From: Hyposmocoma kahamanoa
Taxonomy: Eukaryota; Arthropoda; Insecta; Lepidoptera; Cosmopterigidae
Direction of reading: 5' to 3'
Length of the DNA: 64,000 bases
Assembly (NCBI RefSeq): GCF_003589595.1
Contig: NW_020654422.1
Coordinates: 16,459,885 to 16,523,884, forward strand
A program made the translations under genes and the position numbers. The stretch's first letter is position 1; each line of letters opens with the position of its first letter. Below the pieces are notes generated by a model. It searched no databases. It was not told the DNA's origin and saw nothing but the letters and a program-made list of their open reading frames with translations. Shown one piece after another: positions 21,833 through 31,208 of the stretch.

Positions 21833-22309
21833 AACTTGATAGGTACTTGTTAAAATTTGATAACAAAAAAACATGGAGTTGTCCATTTTTTTTATTAAAA
21901 TTGAACCTGTTCTTTTGTTAAAATACAATGCTAGTAAAGCACCGTACAAAGTTAGTTACAAGTGCTTCAAATGCGTCTTTCGCCTACCCACCATCACAGG
22001 GCAAAGCATATACGAGCATAATAAACGAAGGCAAATATTGTTTCTACTCGAAAAGAGTTTCTAGAAAGGGCACAAAAAGGATAATTTATGTAAATTTTGT
22101 TTGCATGTCCTTTATTCGTTATTAGAATATTGGGAAAGGATGGGGATAGCCAGTTTCAAATTATAAGTGTTCCTCCTGAGTCTTATATAGGATGTTGAAA
22201 TTGTGGTTAAATCAGGAATATAATGTAGAATATTAATTGAATTAATTTGAAGGGTAACATGTCTAGGATTGATTACACACGAGGATGGATATAATAATAA
22301 TATTAAAAC

Positions 22310-22492
22310 TAGGGAAATCCCTAGACTATGAGTACCAGATCAACGGAATTCAATCCGGGGCATTTCACAGAACACACAGACCAGACCCGATTTAGAAAAG
22401 TTTGGTCCAATTTGGTCTTACCGGAAATTAATCCCGGGACCTCCGCAGCCAGTCCCCACAATGTAAACCGTTAAGCCCGCCGAGCTCGTCAG
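22310..22492 (-). mobile_element. SINE-3 copy
   Basis: Antisense: CTAGGGAAATCCCTAGACTA, CAGAACACACAGACCAGACC, GGTCCAATTTGGTCTTACCG, AATTAATCCCGGGACCTCCG and TGTAAACCGTTAAGCCCGCC. The tRNA-like head with a box B-type GGGATTAATTCC lies at its right side. Confidence 0.65.
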
Positions 22493-22504
22493 ATCGTATT
22501 TGTA

Positions 22505-22807
22505 CACCGACCTCAAAGTTTGCTTATTGTTTTTTTACAATTACAACTGTTTGTCTAGTTTTATTGCAACCGGTTAACGGAAAGTGCGCGTAACAGGATT
22601 CATCCCCTAGTTATCCATCCTTCGAGGTGGATATATGTAATATATTTTCTTCAAATTTAAATGGGACCAATACTGAGGTATTCTCTTTCCAACAAAAAGG
22701 TATCATAAAAATCGGTTTACAAATTCCGGAGTAAACGCGTAACGTACACACAAAAAACATCGTCGAATTGAGAATCGTTATTTGCTTCTTTGAAGTCGGT
22801 TAAAAAT
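22505..22807 (+). mobile_element. TIR element B copy 3, longest
   Basis: ACACCGACCTCAAAGTTTGC at the left and TTTGAAGTCGGTTAAAAAT at the right form inverted ends. Interior: GCAACCGGTTAACGGAAAGT, TTCTTCAAATTTAAATGGGA, CATCGTCGAATTGAGAATCG. About 303 bp; treated as the reference copy. It directly follows a SINE-3 copy. Confidence 0.8.
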
Positions 22808-23747
22808 CAAATTACTCAACTAAGGCCGCGACGTAAATGTGGACCTTAAAAATTTTAAAACTTCATACAATATACTTTTGAAAAGATAGCTCCATCTCAA
22901 TAGATTCCTTTCAATGGTGAGGGTCCATTCCATTGAGAAGCCCGCGTCTTTTCAGCTCTAACAACTTTAAGACTGGATGTTTATCTACTCACCAACGTTC
23001 TTTTATGTCAACAATACAGTGAAAGAAGCGTTAGCTAACATAAAAAAACGTATACGGAAAAAAACGACTTCCAATAAGCTTAATTAAATGTAAAACATAT
23101 TTGCTCCACAAAACAATTACCGAGAAATTTAATAAAGGGACTGCAAGTGTTATTACCCATATACAATTTAGCTAAACATTTTTTTATTTTTACAGAGCGA
23201 GTAGTTGTTGACATGTCGTCTATTGTTAAGGAGTAAACCTAAACAACCATGTCATTCATTCATTACGTTCACTCTCCACTGTTCACTAATATCGTGAATT
23301 CCTTATAAATCATCTTACAGTAAACTCCAACTATACGAGTTAACCCTTTTTAACACCGACCACTTTGGAAAGACCTTCATTGTTCTGTGCTCTTAATTGT
23401 AATGACGCGAGGAAAGGACGTCTTGATGAATTGCCAGGGATCATGTACCCTGGTTGTGTTGTAGTTCACTTGTTGTTATCGGAGTGATTGAGTAAGCCAA
23501 GGCCAACAACAGAACGTGCTTTGAATGCAGTACAAAATTGCGTTTGTGTCCTATAGGGCTGATAGTATCGTTTACGGACCTTTATTGAATTTATAATCCA
23601 CTACACCGCGCATCATACGCTATCTGAATTGATAATACCTTAGGCAGGTATTTATTATTCAATATTCCTATGTTGTGTTGTTAGTGGGATCTTACTATTT
23701 TATATCAGCGCGAAGTTAAGAGTCTATATAACGTCAAATAGTTTTGC
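22808..23747. other. no feature recognised
   Basis: No shared repeat or gene-like frame seen. Confidence 0.5.
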
Positions 23748-24378
23748 TACTGCGCCCGTCACCCTGAGGTATAAGTTGACAAGTCCCTTGTGCCTGTAAT
23801 TTCACCAGCACCCTTGCCCCTTGAAATCGGAACACAGTACGGGCGCGTGTCCACGCTAAGAAAAGTCGCTGGGTATATGCAAGAATTCATGTCGTTTCTA
23901 CACACGAACTGTGTACATTGCCTCGGCGCCGGACAAGAAAAAAAATCTTGTCTACCCCCGACACGACGCGCTCTGCCGCTATTGTACAGGGCGGGGTGAG
24001 ATGCACGATGCACGTAAACGAACGCTTATGCGCGTGGACGGGTGTTGCTTGGCAGTCAACATATACAACAACATATTTCTTCCCACAGCCGGTAGTAAAA
24101 CAACAGCTACCTGGAAGACTCGTAATGTACTGACACATTTTACTCTACACACGTCTGTCCGAAAGCATTCGCATCGTGTACATACTTATCATTTTCTCGC
24201 CTGCAACAGACACGACATGTAATCGTGACTAGATCCGACAAAGTTTTTGTCGTGTACAAGACCATTATCATCTTTTCTGTAGCAGACACGTTGAATATCT
24301 TAGTGTGTACACGCGCCGTAATGCTCACATCACTGCTTGGCGGCGGAAAGGTAACGTCTGTACTCTATTGAGGAGTTC
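23748..24378 (-). repeat. repeat A copy 6, split by element O
   Basis: Antisense repeat in two parts. 23,748-23,839 has ACTGCGCCCGTCACCCTGAG, AAGTTGACAAGTCCC and TTTCACCAGCACCCTTGCCC; 24,319-24,378 has TAATGCTCACATCACTGCTT and GGCGGCGGAAAGGT. The 479-bp element O lies between them. The family 3' end is missing. Confidence 0.8.
23840..24318. mobile_element. GC-rich TIR element O nested in repeat A (TA duplication)
   Basis: A 479-bp insert with ends CGGGCGCGTGTCCACGCTAAG (left) and, reversed from the right, CGGCGCGTGTACACACTAAG. TA occurs at 23,838-23,839 and 24,319-24,320. The surrounding repeat A reads straight across if the insert and one TA are removed (ACAGTA + ATGCTCAC). TA duplication and TIRs suggest a Tc1/mariner-type MITE. 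The insert is clearly richer in CpG than its flanks. Several overlapping frames of 60-103 residues are present, none transposase-like. Confidence 0.85.
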
Positions 24379-24805
24379 CTTTCGCCTGTCTGCCATTTCC
24401 ATTTTCAGATCAGCTTTAGGTCACCATAACATTTTATTTTCATGGAATTACGTCTCTGTTTAATAAAACTTGGCGGTTTTATTCAAGTCGAACGGAAAAT
24501 GGTTGAAATTTAATAAACAGGTGTAATGTGGCTCAAACCACAATTTCACATTATAGCTATTTAATCGTTATTTGAAGACATGATATTACTAAATTCCGAA
24601 GTTTCTAGAAGATGGTGCAGTTTGTGATGCAATGACTAGATTCCTTGTTAATTGATAATTGATTACTCTCTAATATATTTTGTTTATATAAAAACCCTAG
24701 TTGATATACGAAAAGCAGTCATTCAGATTTGAGCATTCCTCGAACATTAAATATTGTATTATTATAGAAATACATTACTGTCACGAAATACAATAATTTG
24801 TTTTC

Positions 24806-25026
24806 TCGTCTGCGACCCATTACACAGGATTCATCTCCTAATTTGTCACCCTTAGAAGTGGAACATTTTCTTCAAATTTGGATAGGACCAGTACTAAAGT
24901 TATCTCTTTCCAACGATATAAGAGTAATCGAAATCGGTTCACGAATGTTGGAATAATCGCGCAACATAAATGAAAAAATTACAGACGAATTAAGAAACTC
25001 CTCCTTTTTTCTGAGTCGGTTTAAAA
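24806..25026 (+). mobile_element. TIR element B copy 4
   Basis: CACAGGATTCATCTCCTAAT, TTAGAAGTGGAACATTTTCT, GACGAATTAAGAAACTCCTC and TTTCTGAGTCGGTTTAAAAG. The left inverted end is eroded or replaced by CGTCTGCGACC. Confidence 0.65.
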
Positions 25027-25562
25027 GCGGAAGTTATTATTTTTCGAAAGCGAGCGCTATTGTTTTGTTAAACACGCATCCAACTTTTCTTGAACAAGTC
25101 GTTAAAACAATTTCGACTTAACGACGACGAAATGTTTTCATCAACAGACGTTTTTTGCGTGATTTGCGTTGACAAATTTTCTTTAAATTAAAACATTGGC
25201 AATCTCAGGCTCGTATCAATATTCATTCACGAGGTTTAAAACTATAGTGAAACAAAAACTTTATTCTAAAGGTTATTTACAGCTGGCTGCGTAATTAGAT
25301 GAGAAAAATCCGTGGTAGTGACCCGTTTAGCTCTTGCAGGTAGTCTCGATTTATGACTTTTGAAATAAATATTGTAAGTGATAAATTTGTCGAAATGTAT
25401 ATTTACAAAGCGCAATCCCTAGAGTTTCTTGCTTATTCTTCTCAGAGGAATCTGCCTTACGAATGATCAGTAGAGTTTAATCAATATGACGATTTCAAGT
25501 GTAAACTGCTTACCTATGAAATAAAAATGGAAAAAAGATTTTGAATAAACGGTCATTCTCGT

Positions 25563-25690
25563 TCTAATGTTCACTACCTGATTTCTGTGGCAATTTTTAT
25601 TTTTAAATATTCAAGTATATTACCGTGTAATTATTAAATAATATTTCACAATACAATACTCCGAATATTAAATACTATTGCTCGATAAAA
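25563..25690. mobile_element. TIR element K, partial copy
   Basis: Shares TTTCTGTGGCAATTTTTATT, TATTCAAGTATATTACC and AATAATATTTCACAATA with the other K copies. The outer right arm is missing. Confidence 0.5.
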
Positions 25691-25904
25691 AAATCGAATA
25701 CTTAATGTAGTGTTTGTATATCTATAGTTAATAGATATAACGCTGTCTTGGGCTCACAAGTTGCGGGGGTAAGCAATCACGTGAGAGCCACCGGTGAGAG
25801 GGACGTTGCTTACCTGACGCCCTGGTGTGGTACCGAGCCAGTGACACCTTAGGTATTAGGCACATACAGGGAGTACTACATTTAAGTAATAAAAAGAAGA
25901 CGTT

Positions 25905-26045
25905 TGAATCCAGCCGGATCGAAAGATTTTTTCTAAGTATTCGATCTTTGTATTAATAATTATAACAAACTAGTGGAGTAATTTCACAAAAAAATAATTG
26001 AATATAACGCTGGTGAAACATCCTGGCATTTAATAAACTTGATTA
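25905..26045 (+). mobile_element. SINE-2 copy (tail)
   Basis: ATCCAGCCGGATCGAAAGAT, TTCGATCTTTGTATTAATAA, TAACAAACTAGTGGAGTAAT and ATTTAATAAACTT. Same tail as at 9.3 kb; the head is not clear. Confidence 0.65.
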
Positions 26046-26176
26046 CAACTCTTATGGTGTGTGTTAATTACAACTTATATTAATAATGATGTGTCCTTTT
26101 AAGTGAATTAAAGAAAAACTCATGTATTCAAGTCGAGTTTTTGCTCGATTTTTGAACCAATTCGTGGTCATTAATC

Positions 26177-26302
26177 ATGAGCTTCCGCGGCGGTGATTCC
26201 AAGAAAATAGCGCGCCAAAGTCCTGACAACCCGGTCACGCAGTACGAGTGCGGGCGCAGGCAACGGCTGGGCAACTACCTGCGTTTACTTCATTCTTATT
26301 AA
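26177..26302 (+). CDS. short GC-rich ORF, unknown
   Basis: A 41-codon frame from ATG to TAA: it begins MSFRGGDSKKIARQSPDNPV and ends GRRQRLGNYLRLLHSY. Its GC content is far above the surrounding AT-rich DNA, which is why I list it. No recognisable domain. It ends 8 bp before element K copy 2. It may be a first exon, a transposon remnant, or chance. Confidence 0.25.
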   Translation: MSFRGGDSKKIARQSPDNPVTQYECGRRQRLGNYLRLLHSY

Positions 26303-26309
26303 GTCATAT

Positions 26310-26508
26310 TTGGGTAATTTACAAGTTAGTTTTCTGTACCTAATGTCGGTAGCGATTTTTATTATTTGAAGTATTATTTAATATTCGAGTATAGTATCCT
26401 GAAATTTTATTTAATATTTCACGATAATATGCTCTAAAACTTACATAACAAAAATTGCCACCGAAATTAGGAAAAGAAAACTGACCTTAAAATTACTCAT
26501 GCACACTA
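26310..26508. mobile_element. TIR element K, copy 2
   Basis: Left end GGGTAATTTACAAGTTAGTT and TTCTGTACCTAATGTCGGT; reversed right end GAGTAATTTTAAGGTCAGTT and CCTAATTTCGGTGGCAATTT. AT-rich core with TTTAATATTTCACGATAAT as in the 39.6-kb copy. It begins a few bases after a short GC-rich reading frame. Confidence 0.65.
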
Positions 26509-26576
26509 CACTAAGGTCTCGATAGCTTCTCGTAGTTCGAAATATGTCGAGCAAAAATTCGAGTTAAATAAGTGGT

Positions 26577-26790
26577 AAAAATAACTTTTGTAACTATAGT
26601 GACAAATAGGGTGGTTTGCATTAATATTAGACGTAACTTGTTGATGACTTTACCATCTCAGTCAGCCGTGACCATGGGACCTGTAAAGGGCCCGAAACGT
26701 TGATTTGTTTAAAAAACAAATATTATGCGAATTAGATCCGAAGAAATAGTTGCATTTTCTACGTGGAACGAAAACCTAAGAACTCGATAA
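26577..26790 (+). repeat. repeat C, longest copy
   Basis: Contains TAACTTTTGTAACTATAGTG, GGTTTGCATTAATATTAGAC, TTGTTGATGACTTTACCATC, GTGACCATGGGACCTGTAAA and GGGCCCGAAACGTTG, then TTAGATCCGAAGAAATAGTT and AAAACCTAAGAACTCG. About 214 bp with no coding capacity. It is followed by an AAT-type simple repeat and a SINE-1 copy. Confidence 0.75.
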
Positions 26791-26815
26791 TAATAATAGT
26801 AATAATAATAATAAC
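26786..26815 (+). repeat. AAT microsatellite
   Basis: AAT units with one AGT variant, between repeat C and SINE-1. Confidence 0.8.
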
Positions 26816-27017
26816 GCACACACTCAACGTAGCCCCGCATTAGGGAAACCCTGTGTCGCGAGTGCCATGGACACACACATAGACAACCACAAATTACACC
26901 CAAACTCACAAGAGAAATAAATGTAGGCCATACAAATATTTCTCCTGGTCCGGGAATCGAACTTGGGACCTCTGTGTGGCAGTCCGTCATGGTAACCGTT
27001 CGATCACGGAGGCAGTT
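26814..27017 (-). mobile_element. SINE-1 full-length copy
   Basis: Antisense: CACACACTCAACGTAGCCCC, GAGTGCCATGGACACACACA, ATGTAGGCCATACAAATATT, GGGAATCGAACTTGGGACCT and GGTAACCGTTCGATCACGGA. It sits next to an AAT-type simple repeat. The 93-residue frame across it is repeat-derived. Confidence 0.85.
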
Positions 27018-27497
27018 AATAAATACGTGAGTTATCCGTTACTTTAGTTAATATTTCTATATATCACGGTAGTTTACCATTTTTAATATCTATTAATAAA
27101 AAGCAGTCGACGTAAGTACAGTGATCCTGCACTCGAGTTGGATTTATTAATACGAAGAAGGGAACTAATTTTCTGTATCGGAAGCAACGTCGGTATTTGT
27201 CGAAGTAATAACATCACAGAAGCCAAAATTAAAAGTTTGCGCTACAAAAAGTCCGTACAGTTTTATAGAGGCACTAAATATAATATTCAAGTGGAGTGGT
27301 ACTCAGCATAGAGAGTGCACTCAGTTGAAACGTATCGGTCGTCGTAAATATGAGTTACAGCTCTGACAAAATGTAGGGGTAGGGCCTTATGCATAACGAA
27401 CGCAATATTGTAGAGACGCGGTATTTATTCATTTATTTTCATAACTCAGTAGTTATTGATTGAGATTTGTAAAAAAAAAACAATATTAAACTACGTA

Positions 27498-27579
27498 CAG
27501 TCGGTGCCCTCACTTAGGTGTCCACTGTTTGTACTAAGTGCTATACAAATAGTGGTTATTTAAGTGAGGGCACCGACTG
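27498..27579. mobile_element. 82-bp palindromic MITE N
   Basis: Ends CAGTCGGTGCCCTCACTTA match perfectly in inverted orientation, with weaker pairing continuing (CCACT, TTTGTA). TA lies on each side (27,496-27,497 and 27,580-27,581). A CAGT start with TA duplication is typical of Tc1-type ends. Nearly the whole element can fold as one hairpin. No coding capacity. Confidence 0.75.
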
Positions 27580-28229
27580 TACAAATCATTATTGAAAACA
27601 AATAAAATGCCTAACTAAAATAACGAATATGTATAATGTCAAATTAGATTTCTTTAAGATGTCGCTCAATTATATGTAAATGCTAAATATCAACAAATTT
27701 ATTAACAAGGTAAAATGATTTTATTTTCAAAAAAATATCTCAAAGGCTTTTTGAAAGATGTGTTCTTACAAGTTACAAAAAGTAACATGTAAGAGAAATT
27801 CCTGAAATCCTGAAATGGTGACGCTTCTGTTTTCCTCTTGATATTAATGTTCTTACTCTCATCAGATCTTCTCAATACCTCCAATGAACACTACGCCAAC
27901 AAAATTTTTGGACTTGTTCTGTTTTTATTTTGTTTCTTTATTAACTTTTTTTTATAGAATTTGTAATTTTTTCGAATTTCTTATTTTGTTTCTTTATTTT
28001 TCATAATATTAGTAAATAAATATGGCTGTTTACAAAAATAACAGATAGTGAAAAATTGGCAATGTGTTCATTGGAGGTAACGTTCTCAGATTATACAAAA
28101 ATAACAACATCACAAATAGCTACACAACATACACAAAGCATAACGGTACAGATAATCGTACAATCATTGTGACGATTGATGATATGGTCATTTATATCTG
28201 CGTCTCTGACATCGTCAAAGAAACATAAA
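27580..28229. other. no feature recognised
   Basis: AT-rich. A 60-residue minus frame only. Confidence 0.5.
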
Positions 28230-28508
28230 ACTAAAACGTAAGTTGTCTGCTTATCGGTATTCTACAAGATATATCACGGAGAATGTGCGATGGAATTGCA
28301 CGATAATTCCACCTCCGTTTTCCATCATCGGGGGACTGGACATTAGCTGGGGTTCCACCCTTACACCGTGGATATTCCAAAAATTCACACGAACCGTCAC
28401 GCTTCCACATTTATATGGTGAACGCCTATGGAGTAGAATTGCCTGCAGACTTATTCCCTGGACGCTAATAACTTTCTTTTCCAGGCGAGAGGAATTGGCA
28501 TTACTTTG
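28230..28508 (+). mobile_element. 3' end of Jockey-like LINE
   Basis: Matches the 36.5-kb element from its KVACLSIFYRIYHGE region onward (here SAYRYSTRYITENVRWNC in a shifted frame) to the pre-UTR segment. It stops at about 28508, where a half copy of TIR element I starts. The 88-residue frame in this piece is a shifted reading, not a gene. Confidence 0.75.
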
Positions 28509-28607
28509 ATACCATATCAGTTTTTTTTCAACAAAAATCAGTAAAAACGAACTATGTGAAAACGTGTATACGAGGTTTTCACTCTAAGGTGACGATAACG
28601 TCTTTTT
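28505..28607 (-). mobile_element. half copy of TIR element I
   Basis: Read reversed: GTCACCTTAGAGTGAAAACC, then CGTATACACGTTTTCACATA and GTTCGTTTTTACTGATTTTT, matching the left half of the 51.6-kb element. It sits between a LINE 3' end and antisense repeat A. Confidence 0.6.
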
Positions 28608-28750
28608 TATGATTTCCGGTGACGGTGAACAAGTTGTACGCCTCTGGTAAGTGATAAGCCTATCCATAGCAGTTGCAGCGCCACTGAAAGCTTTAAATCG
28701 TAAAGTAGATATTTGGGGCACTGCCACTGCGTGCGTCATCTTAAGACATA
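28598..28750 (-). repeat. repeat A in A/LINE chimera
   Basis: Antisense: TATGATTTCCGGTGACGGTG, AGCTTTAAATCGTAAAGTAG, GGGGCACTGCCACTGCGTGC, ending AAGACATAGA. The variant ATCGTAAAGTAGATATT is shared only with the 41.9-kb copy; other copies have ATCGCAAAGATCT-type sequence. A LINE 3' end is joined at 28,751. Confidence 0.85.
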
Positions 28751-28960
28751 GAGTTCGCTTCCACATTTATATGGCGAATGGGTATGGAGTGGAATTCCCT
28801 GCCTGCAGGCTAGTTTCTTGAATGGTACAACTTGGACCTTTTCAAAGCAAAAGTCAGTAGGCATTGTTTAAATGTGCATGCTTCGTCGTCGACCTTATTG
28901 TCACTTTTCATCACGTGAGATTAAGGTTAAATGCGCCCTTTTTTATTTACTAGTTAAAAA
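28751..28960 (+). mobile_element. 3' end of Jockey-like LINE fused to repeat A
   Basis: Starts abruptly at TTCGCTTCCACATTTATATG right after antisense repeat A and runs through the UTR motifs TGCATGCTTCGTCGTCGACC and CATCACGTGAGAT to an AT-rich end. The 5' breakpoint is the same as at 42,006, so both loci descend from one truncated insertion. Confidence 0.85.
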
Positions 28961-28961
28961 T

Positions 28962-29008
28962 CACAGTCAGCCGTGACCACAGGACCAGTAAAGAACCCGA
29001 AATGCGTG
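28962..29008 (+). repeat. repeat C fragment
   Basis: CAGTCAGCCGTGACCACAGG and ACCAGTAAAGAACCCGAAAT match the core of repeat C. It lies between the LINE tail at 28.9 kb and an antisense LINE fragment. Confidence 0.5.
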
Positions 29009-29035
29009 TTCTTCTTCGTCTTAAGGTGCTCTCCA

Positions 29036-29430
29036 ATTAGTGAAGGTTGGCAGTCAGCTCAGCATATTTATCTTTATTTCTGGCGAGGCTGAACAGATGG
29101 GCGGTACTAGCTGTCAGGCACGGTTTTTTCCTACGACCAGCTCTCCTTTTACCAGCGACTTTTCCCATCATTATCAAATGCAGAAGCTGACCCAGATATG
29201 CAACTTTTCGCTGTTTGATGATCTGCAAAAGTTTACGCTTCTGTCCAACTAGTCACAAAACTTTGTCATTGGTAACTTTCTGAGTCCATGATAAGTGCAA
29301 CATTCTTCTATAGGCCCACATTTCAAATGCTTTAATACGTTTCTGAGATGGTCTTTTATTGTCCAGGCCTCACATCCGTATAGACGCATTGGCCAGATGT
29401 AACACTGAAGAAGTCGAGTGTGCAAAGGAA
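29036..29430 (-). pseudogene. LINE reverse transcriptase C-terminal fragment
   Basis: The minus-strand translation gives MRLYGCEAWTIKDHLRKR, then FEMWAYRRMLHLSWTQKVTN, a stop, and LLQIIKQRKVAYLGQLLHL followed by GKRRAGRRKKPCL and a final ELTANLH. The order CEAWT / MWAYRRML / GKRRAGRRK / ANL is a common C-terminal arrangement of endonuclease-reverse transcriptase LINEs. One frameshift or stop lies near 29250. Catalytic motifs are missing. It does not match the other LINE pieces in this window. Confidence 0.75.
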
Positions 29431-29455
29431 ACTTAAGACAACGGCAACATAAAAA

Positions 29456-29496
29456 ACGCGTATTAGATCCGAAAAAATAGTTTCATTTCCAATACT
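29456..29496 (+). repeat. repeat C 3' fragment
   Basis: ACGCGTATTAGATCCGAAAA and AATAGTTTCATTTCC match the 3' part of repeat C. It may be the other half of the 28.96-kb piece, with the LINE fragment inserted between them. Confidence 0.5.
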
Positions 29497-29960
29497 GAAA
29501 AATCTGTTTACTCATCTTATAGAAAGAGTGAATTATGATAGTGGTATAAATCATCCATGATTTATTTAATAGTATTCTAACAAATACATCCATATATTCA
29601 AATTAAAAAAGTATTCATTTCCGTTAATAAATCAAGTTCTGCTGATACCCAATAATGGTTGTTTTACCATAAAAAGCTACTCGCTGCAGATGACACTGAT
29701 ATAAAAGCATTAGCCGCTTCAAGGATGCTCCGTTGACCCTAATTTACGAAGTGAAGCGCAGAGCAAACTGTGCTCTTTTCAGTGCCTTGGAATAACGACG
29801 ATGTTCAAGATAAGATGAAAGAACGGAACCGGATCATATGTACCTATATACTAAGAAAGTTATGATTTACCACGGTCTTAAGCACTACAAAGCCAAGCAG
29901 TTTGCCGAATGGAATAAAGGGACTCTTATTGATCTGCTTCAATAGTTTGTGAATACTGTA

Positions 29961-30178
29961 AGAGTTCGTCCAGGGAAGTACTGTCACTTTACCTATTTCT
30001 GCCATCAAGTGTTAGCATATGTGAGCATCATTACGTTTCGGTTTTGAAGGGTAAGTGTGCTGGTGTAATTTTATTGCCTATCGTATATAGTACAGTGGTA
30101 CTGCAACTGTTATGGATAGGCATGTCGCTTACCACCAGGCGCACAACTTGTTCGTGCCGTCGCTTGATATCTTAAAAA
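29961..30178 (+). repeat. repeat A copy 7
   Basis: TAAGAGTTCGTCCAGGGAAG, TATTTCTGCCATCAAGTG, GTTATGGATAGGCATGTCGC and TTGATATCTTAAAAAAAT. The middle with the second hairpin is deleted and replaced by about 20 unrelated bases. Confidence 0.8.
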
Positions 30179-30324
30179 AATGCATTATCTCATTTCGGTA
30201 CTTGTTACTCAATTGGTTTACCTGTAGATAAAATTTGGTAAAATACGTTATCATCTGGAAGACCTCCAGTCTTTAGTGGACACAGCCAATGTCATGAGCA
30301 GATATAACACGCAAAGTATATCAC

Positions 30325-30392
30325 ATTATTTTAAGTTTTCTTATCACGGTATGATTTATTTTTAATTTCCCAATATTTCGGAACGGTTTTTT
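30325..30392 (-). repeat. repeat D fragment
   Basis: Contains TTCTTATCACGGTATGATTT and CCCAATATTTCGGAACGGTT, matching the repeat D arm. It is truncated and abuts antisense repeat A. Confidence 0.6.
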
Positions 30393-30407
30393 TTTGACAC
30401 CGACTAA

Positions 30408-31208
30408 CAGGACGAACAAAGTTACAGTTACAGTGCCATAGCTCCCGTTACCCTGAAACATAAGTTGACAAGTCCCATGTGCGTGTTATTTCTCCAGCAC
30501 CCTTGCCATTAAAATTGGGAGCATTACACTCGAAGTTGTTGACCATTACGTATACCTGGGGCAGACAGTCCAGTTAGGTAAGTCCAACTTTGAGAAAGAG
30601 ATCTCTCGTCGAATCTAGCTCGGATGGACAGCGTTCGGGAAACGCCAAAAAATCTTTGCGTCCAAATTACCTCAATGTCTCAAGACGAAAGTCTTTGACC
30701 AGTGTGTGTTGCCAGTGATCACATATGGATCAGAAACGTGGTCCCTCACTATGGGCCTCATAAGAAGGCTCAAGGGCACTCAGCGGGCAATGGGGAGAGC
30801 GATGCGAGCGATATTTCCCTGCGTGATAGAATTAGAAATGAGGAAATCCGTAGGAGAACTAAGGTAACCGACATAGCTCGAAGAATTGCTCAGCTGAAGT
30901 GGCAGTGGGCGGGGCACATAGCTAAGAGAACCGATGGCCGTTGGGGCGGAAAGGTTCTTCAATGGCGACCGCGCACCGGACGACGCTCAGTGGGTAGGCC
31001 CCCCCACCAGGTGGACCGACGATCTGGTGGAGGACCGATCGTCGTGGTGATCGTTGAGGGAGGCCTATGCCCAGCAGTGGGCGTCGTATGGCTGAATGAT
31101 GAAAAACCGGGACGCAGTAATAATCACATTACTGCTTGGTGACAGAAATAAGTAAAATGGCGGTACTTCTCTGTGCGATCTCTTTCACAAGGAGCTCCAC
31201 TGCTACTA
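30408..31208 (-). repeat. repeat A copy 8, split by an RTE-type LINE
   Basis: Antisense halves at 30,408-30,529 (CATAAGTTGACAAGTCCCAT, CTCCAGCACCCTTGCC) and 31,103-31,208 (ACGCAGTAATAATCACATTA, CTGCTTGGTGACAG, CAAGGAGCTCCACTGCTACT). The LINE fragment lies between, bordered by a ~10-base duplication. Confidence 0.8.
30530..31102 (+). pseudogene. RTE-type LINE 3' end inserted in repeat A
   Basis: The RT C-terminus of a non-LTR element. The start reads VDHYVYLGQTVQLGKSNFEK with a stop after SRRI, then KLPQCLKTKVFDQCVLPVIT and YGSETWSLTMGLIRRLK. After a frameshift near 30800 it reads SLRDRIRNEEIRRRTKVTDI, then QWAGHIAKRTDGRWGGKVL. The 3' end, GAATGATGA, is the short TGA-rich tail typical of RTE elements. 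Both flanks are repeat A (minus strand), and a near-identical 10-base sequence borders the insert (AAAATTGGGA before, AAAACCGGGA after). This looks like a target-site duplication. It is 5'-truncated, so not mobile by itself. Confidence 0.85.

Noticed and set aside
23887..24222. ORFs of 83 and 103 residues
   Set aside because: They lie inside the GC-rich MITE O on opposite strands and show no transposase motif.
30702..31142. 146-residue ORF
   Set aside because: A mixture of correct and shifted frames of the decayed RTE-type LINE, ending in repeat A.
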